The notes below the pieces were generated by a model. The model did no database searches, was not told the origin of the DNA, and saw only the letters and a list, made by a program, of their open reading frames with translations. Below, in pieces: positions 1 to 13,700 of a DNA stretch of 64,000 nucleotides (position 1 is its first letter; each line of letters opens with the position of its first letter). The DNA comes from Heliopora coerulea (Eukaryota > Cnidaria > Anthozoa > Scleralcyonacea > Helioporidae): positions 1,116,001 to 1,180,000 of the forward strand of contig JASJOG010000018.1 of assembly GCA_030142905.1 (NCBI GenBank), written 5' to 3'. The position numbers were made by a program, and so were the translations under genes.

Positions 1-2443
1 TACGTTTGCTTATACAACAAAATCATTACAGATACGATACTTACAACTTTATGCAAAGGTTCTGTAGGGAGAGACGCTAAGACACAATATGGAGGAACTG
101 GATCTCCATTATGGTCCGAAGACAACGAAATAGTTTTACTGAAAATATTCAAGACAATAGTGTGAAATAGGAGAGGGGTTCAAGTTCAGTTTTTCTTTTT
201 AAACCTTTCTTTAAAACAAAAATTGTATCACATTCATTAGAGTTAGAAAAATGACATTTCAGATCTACCAAACGCGGGGCTCACTTTTTATTTTTAGGTA
301 CAAAATATCTCTACGACAACTCTTCAGCCATACCATAGAACGCTTCCCCTCAAAGATGGGGGTGAGTACTCTTGAACGGATCCAATTTTTTATTAGGAAA
401 TGTGGAGGGAATTAACTGCCTTTCAGAATTATGTTGTATTATAGTTACGAGAAGTGTACGTAACGCTCCCTTTCACCGAATAGCACGAAAACCTTAGGCA
501 AATACTTTCCCGTACAGACCTCACACTCGGTTAATAAGTAATCAACATTGCAACCAATTTGGTCGCCTGGCGATTTAAGGTTGGGTTCGGCCACCGAGCT
601 TGAGATATTGTCTTCATACGAGCGTCGAGCAGAAATATTCGTTCAAAAACGGAAAATTAACTGTTGTACAAAATTCAGTGTTCATTCGAACGGATTAATT
701 AAAAGGATGACGTTAAATACTGTAGATTTTTCCATTCAAAAAGTAGGTGAATTTCAGCGCAAGCAAACGGTTCAAAATAAACAGATATACTGGGCGTACA
801 GGAAGCTATCTGCCAATATTCCGATTACATCATACGTAGAAGAGGTAGAAGGCTGTCTGCAGTACAATGGTTATTAAGGGTCACTCATCACTAACACATG
901 GAGACAAGAGAAATAGAAAGTATCCACTATCACTTTCAGTTAAAATAAAGTAACATCCCAACACATTGTGCCTCTCCGTTCCCAGCAAACTGTGAATCTA
1001 GTGGATAATAATATATTACAACACCATTGATTAGAATCGACAGATTATACTTCAAGGTAGTACTTCAATCTTGCATAACCTGTTGTCAACATTAGACATT
1101 TCTCACCTATCAATGGATATACCAAAATGGCGTCGTCTTAAAACATGGGTGAGTTCGGAGGTAAAATTCTCTTGAAAACGCGCCCCAGGAATGGGAAAAT
1201 CTGCTTGAAAAAAGGTTTCCAGATGGCAATCTTGCCAGGTAACTTGATGTATAGTCTTCAGTAGGTCAAAAGTGTGTTTTTCGTATTCTTTAGAGATAGC
1301 CCTGCCCTACTCCCACTTGGTACACTTTTGTCGCAAGTTGTCCACACCGAAACGCGTGGATAGTTAGTCGCATAGCCATCCCCAACGTCCCAACTATGAA
1401 GCTACTGGTAAGCAAATAGCTTCAACAAGAACGAATGAATTCCACGAAAAGAAAGCGCTAAATATCGTAACCTGGTTTCACGCGACAAAATTTTACTTCG
1501 CGAAGCATTCCGCATTCCGCAACATTGATTTGTTTGAATATGAGAATAAAGATAAGAGCCAAGCTAAGGATTTTTAAGTGTAAATCGATGGGAAGAGATA
1601 ACTTTAAAGTATTTATTAATTTACAAATTTATGAAAGTTTTGTAGCCAACATTTAACATCTTCAGAGTATAATTTACTTCCTTTGAATCTGAGAGATGTT
1701 TAATGTTTACAAGGCTGACGAGAGGGAACTATACAACTTTGGAAAGATAATGTACGCTTAACAAACGGACTGGTGCTTTTTAAACGGTTTGTTCCGACTC
1801 TCCTTTTATCATAAAAAAAATTGAGAGAAAACTTGACTTAAAATATTCCATAGACAACCAACCAACAGAGAAAACAAATTGTTGCAATAAAATGTTTATC
1901 GGTAGGGATGAGCTAAAAAAATGCGTGAAAGTATTTCACATAAAACAATTATTTTGGGTTACCTGAAACCGTTCTTTTTAGGTAATTTTAGACTACGATC
2001 ACATGCCATTGGTGCGAAAGAATAACGGCCGAATTTCGTTTTGTTTACAGCGTTTGCATATCAGAACGGTTTAGCAAACGTCAAGTGATTTCAAAATTTC
2101 TCAAAGCTTAGCAGAAAAAAAACCACAATGAAAGCCGTTTTAGTGCTTGTTCAAACGATAACAAGTCTGGCACGTTTATGATCTTATCAGTAAAAAACTT
2201 GTTTGAATTGATCTTCAAGGTCCCAGCGTTAAAACATGTTAAATCTCCGCAACTTTGTTGGCATGTTAACGTCGCCAATAAAAAAGTCGCAAAGGAAAAA
2301 CTACTGGGGTCCCAGAAAAGTTTAGCAAACAATTACTGATTGTTCCCCTAAAACAGTCTTGGAAACCCGAGCAGTATACACTGGGTTATATCCATGAATA
2401 CTATCATGTATACTTTAAGAATAGTCGATTTTGAGAACAATAC
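1..2443. other. Left-edge stretch beyond the last visible ATG16L1 exon
   Basis: By inference this is ATG16L1 intron (next exons expected at coordinates below 1). I see no minus-strand exon that continues the ATG16L1 frame. On the plus strand a 109-codon open frame (548-877) and three short open segments with splice-like borders (298-360, 1189-1238, 1294-1363) are present. None is recognised. Confidence 0.5.
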
Positions 2444-2515
2444 CTCTTGTTAGGAAGAGTAACAGGTTCTTTCGCAGCTTCCATTAAGTCCCTTTGCAAC
2501 TTGACTTGCCGAGCT
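2444..2515 (-). CDS. ATG16L1: ATG16L1 exon 9 (last visible)
   Basis: This is 72 bp with acceptor cttttcag and donor AG|gtattg. It reads [20 protein letters not shown] followed by PNK, matching human RQARLQKELAEAAKEPLPV. It ends in phase 2, so at least one more exon must follow to the left. I found none that continues the frame. Confidence 0.92.
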
Positions 2516-5500
2516 CTGAAAAGTGATAAAGACCGTTTAGTTTTCGTACAGTCATGAAAAAGGCTGCTGGAATTGTTAATTTCTGTAATAGAAAGTCGGA
2601 TGCTCAGACCCTAAATTAGCCAGAATGCTAACTAGATGATGTTGCAACAACTTCTTTCAGGCTAAATGCTGCATTTTTATGATGTTATATAAATGACAGA
2701 TTCAATAGAGAAAGGTGCTTTAAAAGCATACCTTGACTGTTGCTCATTCTCATAGTTCAACATGTCTGCATCTTTGGCTTTTTTCATCATCCAACGTTCA
2801 ACCTGTGGAAATTTAAGGCAGACCTCGTGTCTTATTTAAATTTCTGGCAATATCGTTGAAATATTTCAAGAGCCCAAAATGTAGAATGACGACACGGAAT
2901 AAACTAAAAGAACTGACTATGGGACGCAACATCGTTGCGTAAATTCTCACAATGGCGAAGAAATTTGGGTAACGAAAAAGAAATTATTACTGGCGTTAAA
3001 GTAGAGTGTCTCCAGGCAGAGTTAAGGTCAGTACAAAAAAGCTAAATGTACGGTTAAAATTGGGTGAAGCTTTCATTTGAAAACCTCTCATGTTCGACCC
3101 AAACATCCACTCAAACAAGAACTACAAAAAATATTTCCTTTTGCGTTCGCGGCGAAGCTACGCAGGAGGGTAATATACCGGTTGGCATCAGGGAAAGTGC
3201 TGATCGGGGAATATATCCAGTTGCTCGATAAAGTGCCTAGATTTATAAAACACAGGTTTGGGCAAGTTTTATCGCGCGAATCCGCATTTTTTGAAGAAAC
3301 TGAATAGGTTTCTCATTAGCTTCAGTCGAGAACCTATGAGACAAAAGAAAAAGTCGCTTTGCACGATAAAATTTCCAGGTGGAAAACAGCCTTTGATTTA
3401 AACGTTTGGGTTTCCCAGGACTTTCTTCAAAGCATATGCAGATTTTCTGTATAGCCTCGCAGGGTATGGTTTACTGGTATTATCGAGCGATTGAAAGGAG
3501 AATGTCCATCAAAGACATCAATAAAGACATGAGACCCACTTCCTTAAACCCTTTCATTTCGAAAGTTGCTGAAAACCTTTATACCGAGAAAGCCAACTAG
3601 CAGTTAAGTCAGTTATAAAATCAGTAATATTTATTTATTTTTTTTATTTATACACTTGTTTATACAGAGAATCCAGTTCAGCAGTGCTGGTATAAATGGA
3701 GCTCTGTTAACAAAGATATACAATAACATCTCTATATAATATAAATAATCAAGGATTATGAAACAAAACAAAGTTCAGAATGTACTAAATAAGAATATAT
3801 ACATAGGCAAAAGTGCAAATTGAAAAGATTAACAACAAGAATTAAAATGACGTTTAACATGCAGTTTGAAGCTAGAAAACGACTGAATACAGCGAGTATT
3901 AGCCGGTAAAGTGTTCCAGGTCTTAGCAGCATTAAATTTAAAGGCAGCTTGAAATTTAGTGGTTCTAGCAAGTGGCAGGCGGAGAAGGTCATGCGGGTGT
4001 CATAGTAATGATACTTTTCAAAATTGTCGAAGTCTTCTAGAAGGTATGCTGGTGCAAGTCCGTTGATACATTTATACACTTGTAAACACTTATGGTAGTC
4101 TCTTCGAGACTGCAGTGATGGCCACTTAAATATACACCGTAACTCACCTGTGCTGATCTTCCGGCTTTCAATTATCCCTGCAGCCCTCTTATACAAGCGG
4201 TCAAGGAAGTTCTTATTTCCCTGCCCACAGGCATCCCGCACACCACAACAATAATCAACTAACGGTAAAACGATTGCGTTGAATAACGTTATGCAGGCAT
4301 CTCGAGGTAGAACTTTACGGGCTTTACGAAGCATTCCGAGCCGTGATGATATTTTGTTTCCAATTACGTCAATATGATCGTACCACGACAAGTTGGGATC
4401 TAATGTAACTCCCAAATACTTAAATTTGTATACACGCTCAAATGTCATGTCATTTAAGCTAACTGTAAATGTTTGCACTGAGTTTAATTTCTGGTATGTG
4501 CCCATTAACATAACTTTCGTCTTGGAATGGTTCAGCACAAGATAATTTTGGTTGAGCCATCCTACAATGTTCTCGAGATCTTTAGACAAAGAGATTTCAA
4601 TGTCATGAACGAATCTACTATCAACTACTATCAGTAACCGACACAAATAAAAACGGTGGCGTCGAGATATCCTCCGTGTCCTTAATCTTGATATCCGTCC
4701 TTCACCAATGGTATAAATTTAATGATGGGCGTGGGTCAGTGTATGAGTCATCTTATTTGACTTCGGAAATATTTGGTTAGTAGATTATAATATTCTTGTT
4801 GGCAAATTGAAAGCACTCAACGGAAAGTCTTAATCCTGTTTTGTAGTCGACTCTCAACTTCTTTACCAATAGACAGCGAAGGATTAAAATTTCAGACAAT
4901 TCATTCTTTCAGTGACAGCTTGTCCATGTTACAAGGCAGTGTATTGGGCCCTTCATCGTTTCCACTTATTATCAGTAACTTGATAGATCATCTTTTGATC
5001 ATTTGAAATTTGTTCATGGTACCAATATTCCCGAGGTTGTATCAAGAATGTCAATAAGACTCATCCAACCCTAAGTTGAGAAAATGGTGGGTGTGGTCCA
5101 ACCTTAACTGCTGCCAATTGCACTCAAGTAAGTCATAGGAGCTCCTTATTGAGTTCCTCAAACAGCCACGCACCTTCAACCCGTTTAAAGTTCCAAGCAA
5201 AGATCTCGATATCGTTAAAACAGACATGTTGTCAGCAAGGTTCTTAATTGAAATGCCCATGTAGATCTTCTAAACGATCCAAGAAGTAATATTTTCTTTC
5301 CCAACTGAAGCGTACTGGTGCGAAGGAATAATGCTTATACTACACTAACAGCATTCGCTGTTGAGTATTCTGGTAAAGTATTCTATTTTGCTTTGTTCGA
5401 ATATCTAGGTGATGAACTCGAACCTTCATAGCGCACAACCTTCAGTATTATCTATCCGTTTTGTCTCGCAAACAGGCTATGGAAGCTGCTCGTTTACAAG

Positions 5501-7641
5501 TAGGAACTTCATGCAAGCTAAGACGATAAAATACAAACAAGTGATTAACAAAAATAAAAAAGTTGAGTAGTGATCAGAAACCAGAGATCACTGGTCTCGA
5601 GATGGTTGCTTGACGCTTCTTTCCTGAGTTCTAAAAAGCTCGAGAGTTTCTACAGTATTCTGCTGAATAGTTCGACGTCACTGTAAGCTAACAGCTTGAG
5701 CCGCTTCAGGGATAAACCTCGTCCAGAACAAGTTAAAACGCCCCAAGTAACGTATGCAGAACGAGGACCACGTTGGGACTACCCTTAGGACTAAAACGTA
5801 TTCATCCTCTTTGTTTCGCATGAAAAATTCTCTTGTATGAAGGACGTCATCGTTAACGTTCCCGTAGTGTTTGCTTAAGGTCCCTGATACTTTAAGGAAC
5901 GATAAGGAACTTTTTAATGACAAAGTTTCTGTTTGATTCAACAAACTTTACTACCACTAACAACCCAAGAATCATAAATCGTACAATCTCAGACATGAGT
6001 TCATTTTCGATTTCACCACGTACGACGGTCTGTTTTAAAAACTGTTTTTAATAAATGCTTAATCAGTTTGTGACTTATAATTTTTATATTAAGCGCTCTA
6101 GCAGATGTCATTTTAACAATAATTTCCACGGCAAATAATGTGAATATTTCCTGGGGAGAATGAAACAGGACGTGAAAGGAACAAAAATATTTTGGGGGTC
6201 AAATGCTGTTATTATAAGTAATACCATGACATGAGGGAAATTAGTGATTAAATCTCCCCAAAAGCCGAGGGAGGTCTGAGGAAGTGCCGAAGGCGTTAGC
6301 CTGAGTTTGGTATTGTTTGAAGTTTTTTTCTGGAATGTTAGTATTGTTCATGGTGGGCACCAGCTCTAGTATACAATGAGTAGTTAAATGCTTAAATTTA
6401 AATGCATTATTTCATGTTCGCTCATGCATGTTAATAAGGGAAAATTAGTAAAAGTATGCATGCTCATAAGGGAATTTAGGGATTAAATTTCCACTTGAGA
6501 ACAATAGAAACGGAGGTCATAATGGTATTACTTTAAAAACATATTCAAGCAACTACTATAGCAATAGTTATGTTTCAAAATGGCTTAAATTCTCGTTTAA
6601 CCTAATTTAACACGTAAAAGAGCACAGAGACTCCAAATTTTTTCTCATTAAAATTTTTCTCTAAGGATGGCACGGCAATTAGCAGATTTCAAAAAGTTCT
6701 GAAATGTCCAATTCTTTTTATAAGTAAAAAACATGATTTTTCTAGTAAAAAAGTTTGGATATATAGAACTTTTTGAAAGATCGGGCCAGACATCAAGCAA
6801 ATAGTTATAAAAAATGAGAGTTGCCGTGCTCTTACGAGTTAAATCGTGTTTAATACTAATTACGAGCCATTTTGAAAAGTCATTGTTGCCACAGCAATTA
6901 TGGATCACTTTTCTCGATATAAATTTTTTGATGTAAAAATGTTTTGCTTCATATTTCTCAAAAACATTTCCTCACCAACTTTAGAGTCAGACATGCATTC
7001 TTCAGCTTTCATCGAGAAACCTTAATATTAATCTCCCAATATGCGTTTCGCATAGGAGTGGCGTAGATCGACAGTTCGATAGCGCTACCCTCATTCACGT
7101 TGATCAAAAAAGGGATATTAGTAACGGTAAAAACTAATGTTTTCCAACAGTTTCCATGCCCTTGGACCAATTTCAAGAGTCGGGAAACAAAGGCAACTCA
7201 CCAATTGTCTGTTTTCTTCCTGAACTTTTCCATGTCTAGCTTCAAGTGAGGTATACGCCATTTGAAGGGCCTGTAACTCATCTTTTATCATCTAAAGATA
7301 TTTACATGAGGTTAAACCAGTTACAGAAATAGCTAGAGGAAACCCCAAGCCTTAGTTACACAAGAAAGCGTTTTAAATAAGGACTGCTGAAGAGTAAATA
7401 TTAAGATCTAATTTTTAAGGGAACTTTGATGTTCATTTTAGTCTACAGATCCATGAAATTTGAGTTAGGACGAGAACCAAACTTCTGAATTTCGTACATG
7501 ACGTATGTATACTTATGAAGCGGAATTAAATGGATAAGGTATTGAATAACCTAGGCATAATTAACGAGATGCTAGACGCACGCTGCCTATGAGTAACTAG
7601 TGAGAAGATTAATAATACTGCTTTTAACGTCGGTCACAAGA

Positions 7642-7720
<79 letters not shown>

Positions 7721-10700
7721 AATATATATAAATTCTTTAACTAACACAAACGAGAAACAAAAGGAATTAGTGTTCAATCAGGGATTTCAAATTGGAAGAA
7801 CTACCTCCCAAGGAGTTGGCGGGATTAAAGACATCCCAGGGTAAGCGCGGCTGTTTAAACAATTAAAAATGTTCTTTTTAAACCTATTAGTGCCTTGAAA
7901 TATTTCAAGGTACTATAACCAATATTCTCCAACAGATTGTGTATAAGTTTCAGAAACCTGTTCCAATACTTGATTTCGGTCTTTACCGGGATTTCAAAGC
8001 CATGGTGTATTAAGAAAGATCCCCTTCTCATTGGCATCGGTTAAGCCCTCCGTATCGTATTTGAAAAAATACATAACTAATTCCGTTCAATTATATAATG
8101 GTACAGTAATTTAGTCATTCTAAAACAAGCAGTTATAGTTAAATCAAGCTTCAACGCTTGGTTAGTCGATGCGATGGCTGTAAACGTATAAAAATCTTTT
8201 CCTGAAATTTATTCAAAGAGACGCTCAAAGTTTTAGAATTTTCACTGTCCGAACAAACTAGTTTCTCAAACACGTTCACGAAGAGAAACTGATAGTTACC
8301 GGACAGTCTACTATCTATTTACACCATTATTTTAAATAATCAATTGGCTAAAAATACAATTAACCAATTTATTTGGCTAAAAATACAATAGCCCGGCCTG
8401 GGCTGAAATTTTCATCGTGCAATCGCGCGGCTATTTTCATTTCTTCGTAAGCCCGGAGTGAGTTCAGGTCGGCCTAAAATTCTCCATGTAATGAACCCTT
8501 AAAATGTGATTAGAATCATTATTGTCGTCCTATTACAACACTCTTATTGCGTCGGTTTTTGTTTCTTTTGGTGGAGGGGTTTAATTTTTTCTATTTTCTC
8601 AAGAAAGCACTCTTCAACAACATTTGATCCTCGTGGAGACGTTATATGAACTAGCACCTGAACAAAAATGAACCCCATTTTCCCCTTCTAATATCAAATC
8701 TCCCATCTTTTAGGAATGCTTATACTAGAAAAATAACGATGGATGGAAAAATTTAACGATTCAGTGATTAACTCTTCCCTGACAGGGTCAGTCTTCTCTT
8801 AATTTAGTCTGGCTAAAACAAAAGATTTTACTCTTCAAGGGAACACATCTTGTCGCGAAAGAGTTAAATGAAGTCGTCTGAAGACGAGATCGTTTATATT
8901 ACGTGCATCATACATCTTTCAAATCAAATACGATCACTCATAAAATGATCAGTTGAACTGATGTAAAAATGCGATGCTGCGTAGGCAGTATAAAACAGAA
9001 CAAAAAGTTAAAAGGATGATCGGACAAGATTTTCCAACATATTATCACATACGGCACAAACAAATCTACTGATCAATGAGCGCGAATTGACCATTACATG
9101 TCACGGCTTGAACCATCATTACTTGTCTGGTTCATGGCAAAATGGGTACTCGTCCGATTGAAACTAAACGTGTATGTCATCGTCAATATATACATTAGGC
9201 AGCCTTACCTGATTGGTAGCTTCTAATTCAACAATAGTTTGTTCCAAACGTTTGGATTCAGTTTTTATGGAAGAAAGATTGACGAGTGAATCCTGTAATC
9301 TATACATGCATGTTGAAATTAAAAAACAAAATCGGTAATTAGTAACTGGACATTATAATGCAGCACCTTGAAAAGCATGACAGCATATAGACTAAAAGTG
9401 AGCCCTAAAATACATTATGTAGAATGCTAGTCCATATGTCAATAATAAAAGAATGTAAAATATAGCACACCTATTTTGCACCTCATATTAGAATAATTAC
9501 AGTAGAATAGTTATTCGAAGGAAGTCTGGGAAACACGTAATATAACAATACGTTTCTCGTGGGCCACAAGTTTAAAAAGTGAATACAGACATAAGTTCAA
9601 ATAAGTATGCCATTCCTTAGCAGTTCAGGTGCACATTATCTGACGCTGATGCATGAATTTTTATAACCTGTAGAATGTACATGTAGACTTAATTATCCAG
9701 TTAAAACTAAACGTTAGACTCAAGCAAAATTTTACCGTCACCTTAAGCGCTGGTGGTATTAAATGATGGTGTGGTCAGAGGCGTTGTGACCAGGGTCGAC
9801 AAGGGCTATGCTCCTCTAATGTTCAAAAGCGTTGAGAAGATTGTAATTTCTTCCATGGTCAGAAGTTTCAAACGGTTAACGCATTAACACAGATGACAAG
9901 AGAGATTTGAAATTAATGATATAAGTGGGAAAATTGTTAACAGTACTACTCTTAATCACGGAATGCAGTCCAAAGAAAGTCTTACACTGAATAAAACTGT
10001 CGTGAAGATTCACGAAGTTTAAGATTCACATTAGGATCCACATTTGACACGCCATTAATGAAACTCAACAGACAGCGGTATTTCAATTGTTAGGATGGAA
10101 AGCCTGCACATAGCACCAAGAAGTCCACAGATGATCAAAACAATACGCGTTCTTCCATTTTCAGCATGGAAACCTTAACCACTTTAGCGGACATAAATAT
10201 TTTGAATATTACTGGTATCAAATCAGCTGGCAATAACAGTACTTACTCAGCTTCTTTGAGGGAAATTTCCTGATTTCGTTGAGTAATGATATTATTAAGC
10301 TCGATCACCTTTTGTGCGTTCTAAATGAAACAAAGTATCGAAGAAATTACTTTTTTTAATTTGAATAACTTTCACAACAGCGTAGAAAGTAATGCCATGT
10401 TGGGCGTACAGAAAATCAAGAAATTATGAATCCATCAAAGCTAAAATTGAAATTATAAAACGTATCTCGCACCCACAAAATACAATAACAATAGTTCTGT
10501 CTCAGCTACGTCATAATCATCAAAATCAGGACAAATGCCCCCGCTAACGTTAAAACAAATTAGATATGAAGGAATTTCCTGCCTTTCTTAGAGTTTTCTG
10601 AAACTCAAAAACCAACATCTAAGTGCCAGGAAAAATTAAGAATAAAGTGAGAAAGTTATGAACACAAAAGAAAAGCAGAAAGTGTTCTTTCTCTGACCGC

Positions 10701-13700
10701 AATCAAAGTGATTTCCCAGGTGAACTGCTAGGTTTAGTTATTGTATGTTGCGTGAGTTTATCACGTCACGTTTTCAGCAGTTTCTTTTCGCCCATCCAAT
10801 TTGGCCGGAAAAAAACTGTTTGAAAATCTCGCTTGTCCCACCTAGGACACTCCATTGTGATTCTGGGATCCTAAATTTTAAGAAAGAATTCGGTTTGCCT
10901 CGTTGATATGAGAAAATATTTATTTCTGAAAATTCTTCTAAACGCAACTGTGGTAATCTTAAGGGTCGACTTTTCGAAAACACGATCCAATCGCAGAAAC
11001 AGTTGATCCATTAACAGAACATTGAGAAAGTCACCACTATTCCACCCAACACAGAGCCAGATGATTAATTTGAATCTTTCGGACGGAAATGACTTTCCCT
11101 AGCGACCTTTTTGCGAACGTTTCGGAACCCAATATGGAAATTAAAAGAACAACCATCCCTTTACCCAGCTGCTCTTCAGCCCTTTCTGGGATAATTTTGC
11201 TCTCACGCTTTCCTGTATTCGTTTCCATTTCATTCATTTTTGTTCCCCTTCCGGTCACCGTTTTCGTCTTTCTTTTGTTTTCATTCCCTTTTCGTTTTCC
11301 TTTTATCTTTCCCTTTCTTTTCCGTTTCTTGCCTTTCCTCTTTTCTTTCACTTTGTCTCGTTTCATTTTGTTTTGTTTTGTTTTGTTTCTTCTCTGTTTA
11401 ATCACCTCTTCCCTCTTGCCCATTACCGTTCCCTGTAGCACTAACATCGTCATAATTCCAGTTTTTTACGTTTTTGATGATCGAGTTGGACAAAACAGGT
11501 TAATAAAATAATTTGCTTCTGACACAACTTCTGACGGCTCCGTAACCGTATTTATATGAGTGAGTGAACATGGAATTTTCCCTCCCTTTGTTAAATCTGC
11601 TTATTATTTAACAAATGAAATATAGAATGGTTTTCCATGTTTATGTGATATAAAATATGATATAAAATATGATATATCTGTGATATAAAAACTTGGAATT
11701 TTGTGAAACTTTCGAAACCAATAAGCACTTGCCTCAAGATTTCGCTAAATTTATCTGAAGTCTTACAACATCCCGCGTGTTTACATCACATTATATATGC
11801 ACAGAAAAATAATTTAATACTTCTTTACTGATCCCCATCAGGTAATTAGAAAACTTCATCAAGTTTAAAAGGTCAAAAGCACCTACGCTGACTTGTATTA
11901 TGAATGCCATATTTTTGAATTTCAAATTCCGTTATTAAGAAATTACGCTTAATTTTCAGTTACATATCAGTAAAATACTGTACCACTCAGAGATTAACCT
12001 GATACTGTACCCATACAATCTAATGGTTTACTTTACTTTTGAATATGCCATCATTAAAACATGTACCAACGTAGTTACCCAAATATATCACGACATCTAC
12101 GTTTTAAAATGCATTAACAAGACGTAGACGTACTCACAAATACCAAATTTGATTGTTTTTAAGTGATTTACCTCCCCTTTAGTTCGATGCAATATAGTGA
12201 GTTCCTCCTGAAGTTTAAAGATCTTCTGTTCCAGAGCCAGAACTTTTTCACTGCTTACCGTTCCACTGGAATTAGAACATAATTGCTTACAAGATGCAAC
12301 TCAACATCAGTATTAGCCCTTTTACCACAAACGTTTTCAAAAGATATTATAGATTATTAAATCTATTGAAAATCTATCGAAATCTGTTCATGCATCGAAT
12401 TTGCATACAATAAAGCGCGCCTATATGCATGGCTGGAGGTTAAAGGGTTAAACAACAGGATTAATAACTATTTATAATGAGGCAAGTACCTCAAAATGTA
12501 AAAACAAATATTGGAGATTGTCTTTTCAAATCTCACCTGCTATTAGACGCTTGTTCTCGCAGTTCAACATTTTCCTGAGAGGCAAGATTACAAGAGCATA
12601 TTGAATGTTGAGGGGTGTAGTGACAATTTCAAAAATATATTCAGTTTAACAGCATACGATGTTCACGCTAATGTTACAACAAGTAACAACTTTATCACCC
12701 TTCACCAGCAAAGAGCCTCGCAATCAGTCTGTTGCCTGAAAAGGTGCCAAACGTAGAATTGAACTCGACTTGTTACAGCTACTGTTGCTACAAAACCGTC
12801 AAAAGACGTGCTGCAGTCAAAGAGTGTGACTATCTGAATTTATCTCGCAATTTTGCTATCAGCACTTTTGCGTAAAAAATTGTCCGGTGTAACAACCCCT
12901 TGATAAAGTATGGCAAGCTGTATTACCCAGTACTTCTTCAAGAAGGCAAGCAAAGAATTGTTGAACTTATATTAATAGCTAAGCTTCTTAAAGCTACTCA
13001 CTTAAAACATTGTATATTTTTTGTAATAAAATTTCTCTTTGTCACAATATTTGTCCGTAATTTTTTTGAACTTACATTATGAAAGAGGGACATATTTTCA
13101 AAACAGATGCTTTCCTAACCATGTCCCTACCGCTCAAATCTTAATAATAGTTTGATCGGCAAAGCGTGATGAGCACAAAGCAAGTTTGAAGTTTCTGAAA
13201 TTGTGGAAAATGGATTCTTGGATGCACGTCCACGAATATACATATATTTGCTAAAGAATGACGCGTTGTAATATAGTTTACTGTACTCTGGTAATTCGCG
13301 CGCAAACATCTCCAGTGCGGAAGACTAAAACACGTTTGGACTCACAATTTATATTACTTGGAAGAACCAAGTAAACTGAATGAGCAGATGACAATAGTAA
13401 TAGCACAGACTGAATGCGTGACAATTTTATTGGAGAAGCTTTGTTTGCAGCTTATGATAATCTTCTATTCAACAGACTGAGGCACGTTTCGGCATTGCCA
13501 AAGCACTACGGAATTCAAACCCGCAAAAAGGCAATTCTTTATTAATATACAGTGCCAGAGGTGTCGTGGAAGGGGCCAGGAGGCCATAGTCCCCCCTAAT
13601 GTCCGAAAGTGCATTAAAATTTGGAATATTTGCCTAGTTGAAATTTTCACCAATTTGAAGTATTACCACATATGATAAGAAGTATTTTAGAGTTAATGAA

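Larger units (their letters stand above)
2803..7201. other. ATG16L1 intron 7 with LINE remnants
   Basis: This 4.4 kb intron holds two unrecognised plus-strand open frames (3077-3307 and 3406-3600), a minus-strand LINE 3' half (3629-4660) and an opposed RT fragment (4835-5020). Around 6230-6490 a GGGAAATTAG/GGGATTAAAT motif recurs in diverged copies. The remainder shows nothing recognisable. Confidence 0.6.
7292..9208. other. ATG16L1 intron 6
   Basis: This contains the (AT)n tract (7642-7732), a short duplicated GGCTAAAAATACAAT motif (8346 and 8379) and one copy of the ~100 bp dispersed repeat (8765-8872). No coding signal is seen. Confidence 0.5.
9300..12171. other. ATG16L1 introns 5 and 4 (apart from exon 5)
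   Basis: Outside exon 5 (10247-10320) the stretch holds a ~190 bp dispersed repeat (9765-9960), a polypyrimidine low-complexity block (11150-11420) and short TATGATATAAAA tandem copies (11645-11690). Nothing else is recognised. Confidence 0.5.

Noticed and set aside
45..61. Possible 17 bp microexon of ATG16L1 (acceptor tctccctacag, donor gtaagt)
   Set aside because: Joined to exon 9 it reads into TAA within four codons. The borders are good but the frame does not fit unless an unseen exon intervenes.
548..877. 109-codon plus-strand open frame
   Set aside because: No recognisable protein, no splice signals placed to extend it, and no homologous feature nearby.
3077..3600. Two consecutive plus-strand open frames (76 and 64 codons) in an ATG16L1 intron
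   Set aside because: No similarity recognised and no splice-compatible link between them.
11037..11511. Two long opposite open frames (138 and 140 codons), one very rich in lysine and arginine
   Set aside because: They arise from a polypyrimidine/polypurine tract. The composition explains both frames and no domain or splice context supports coding.
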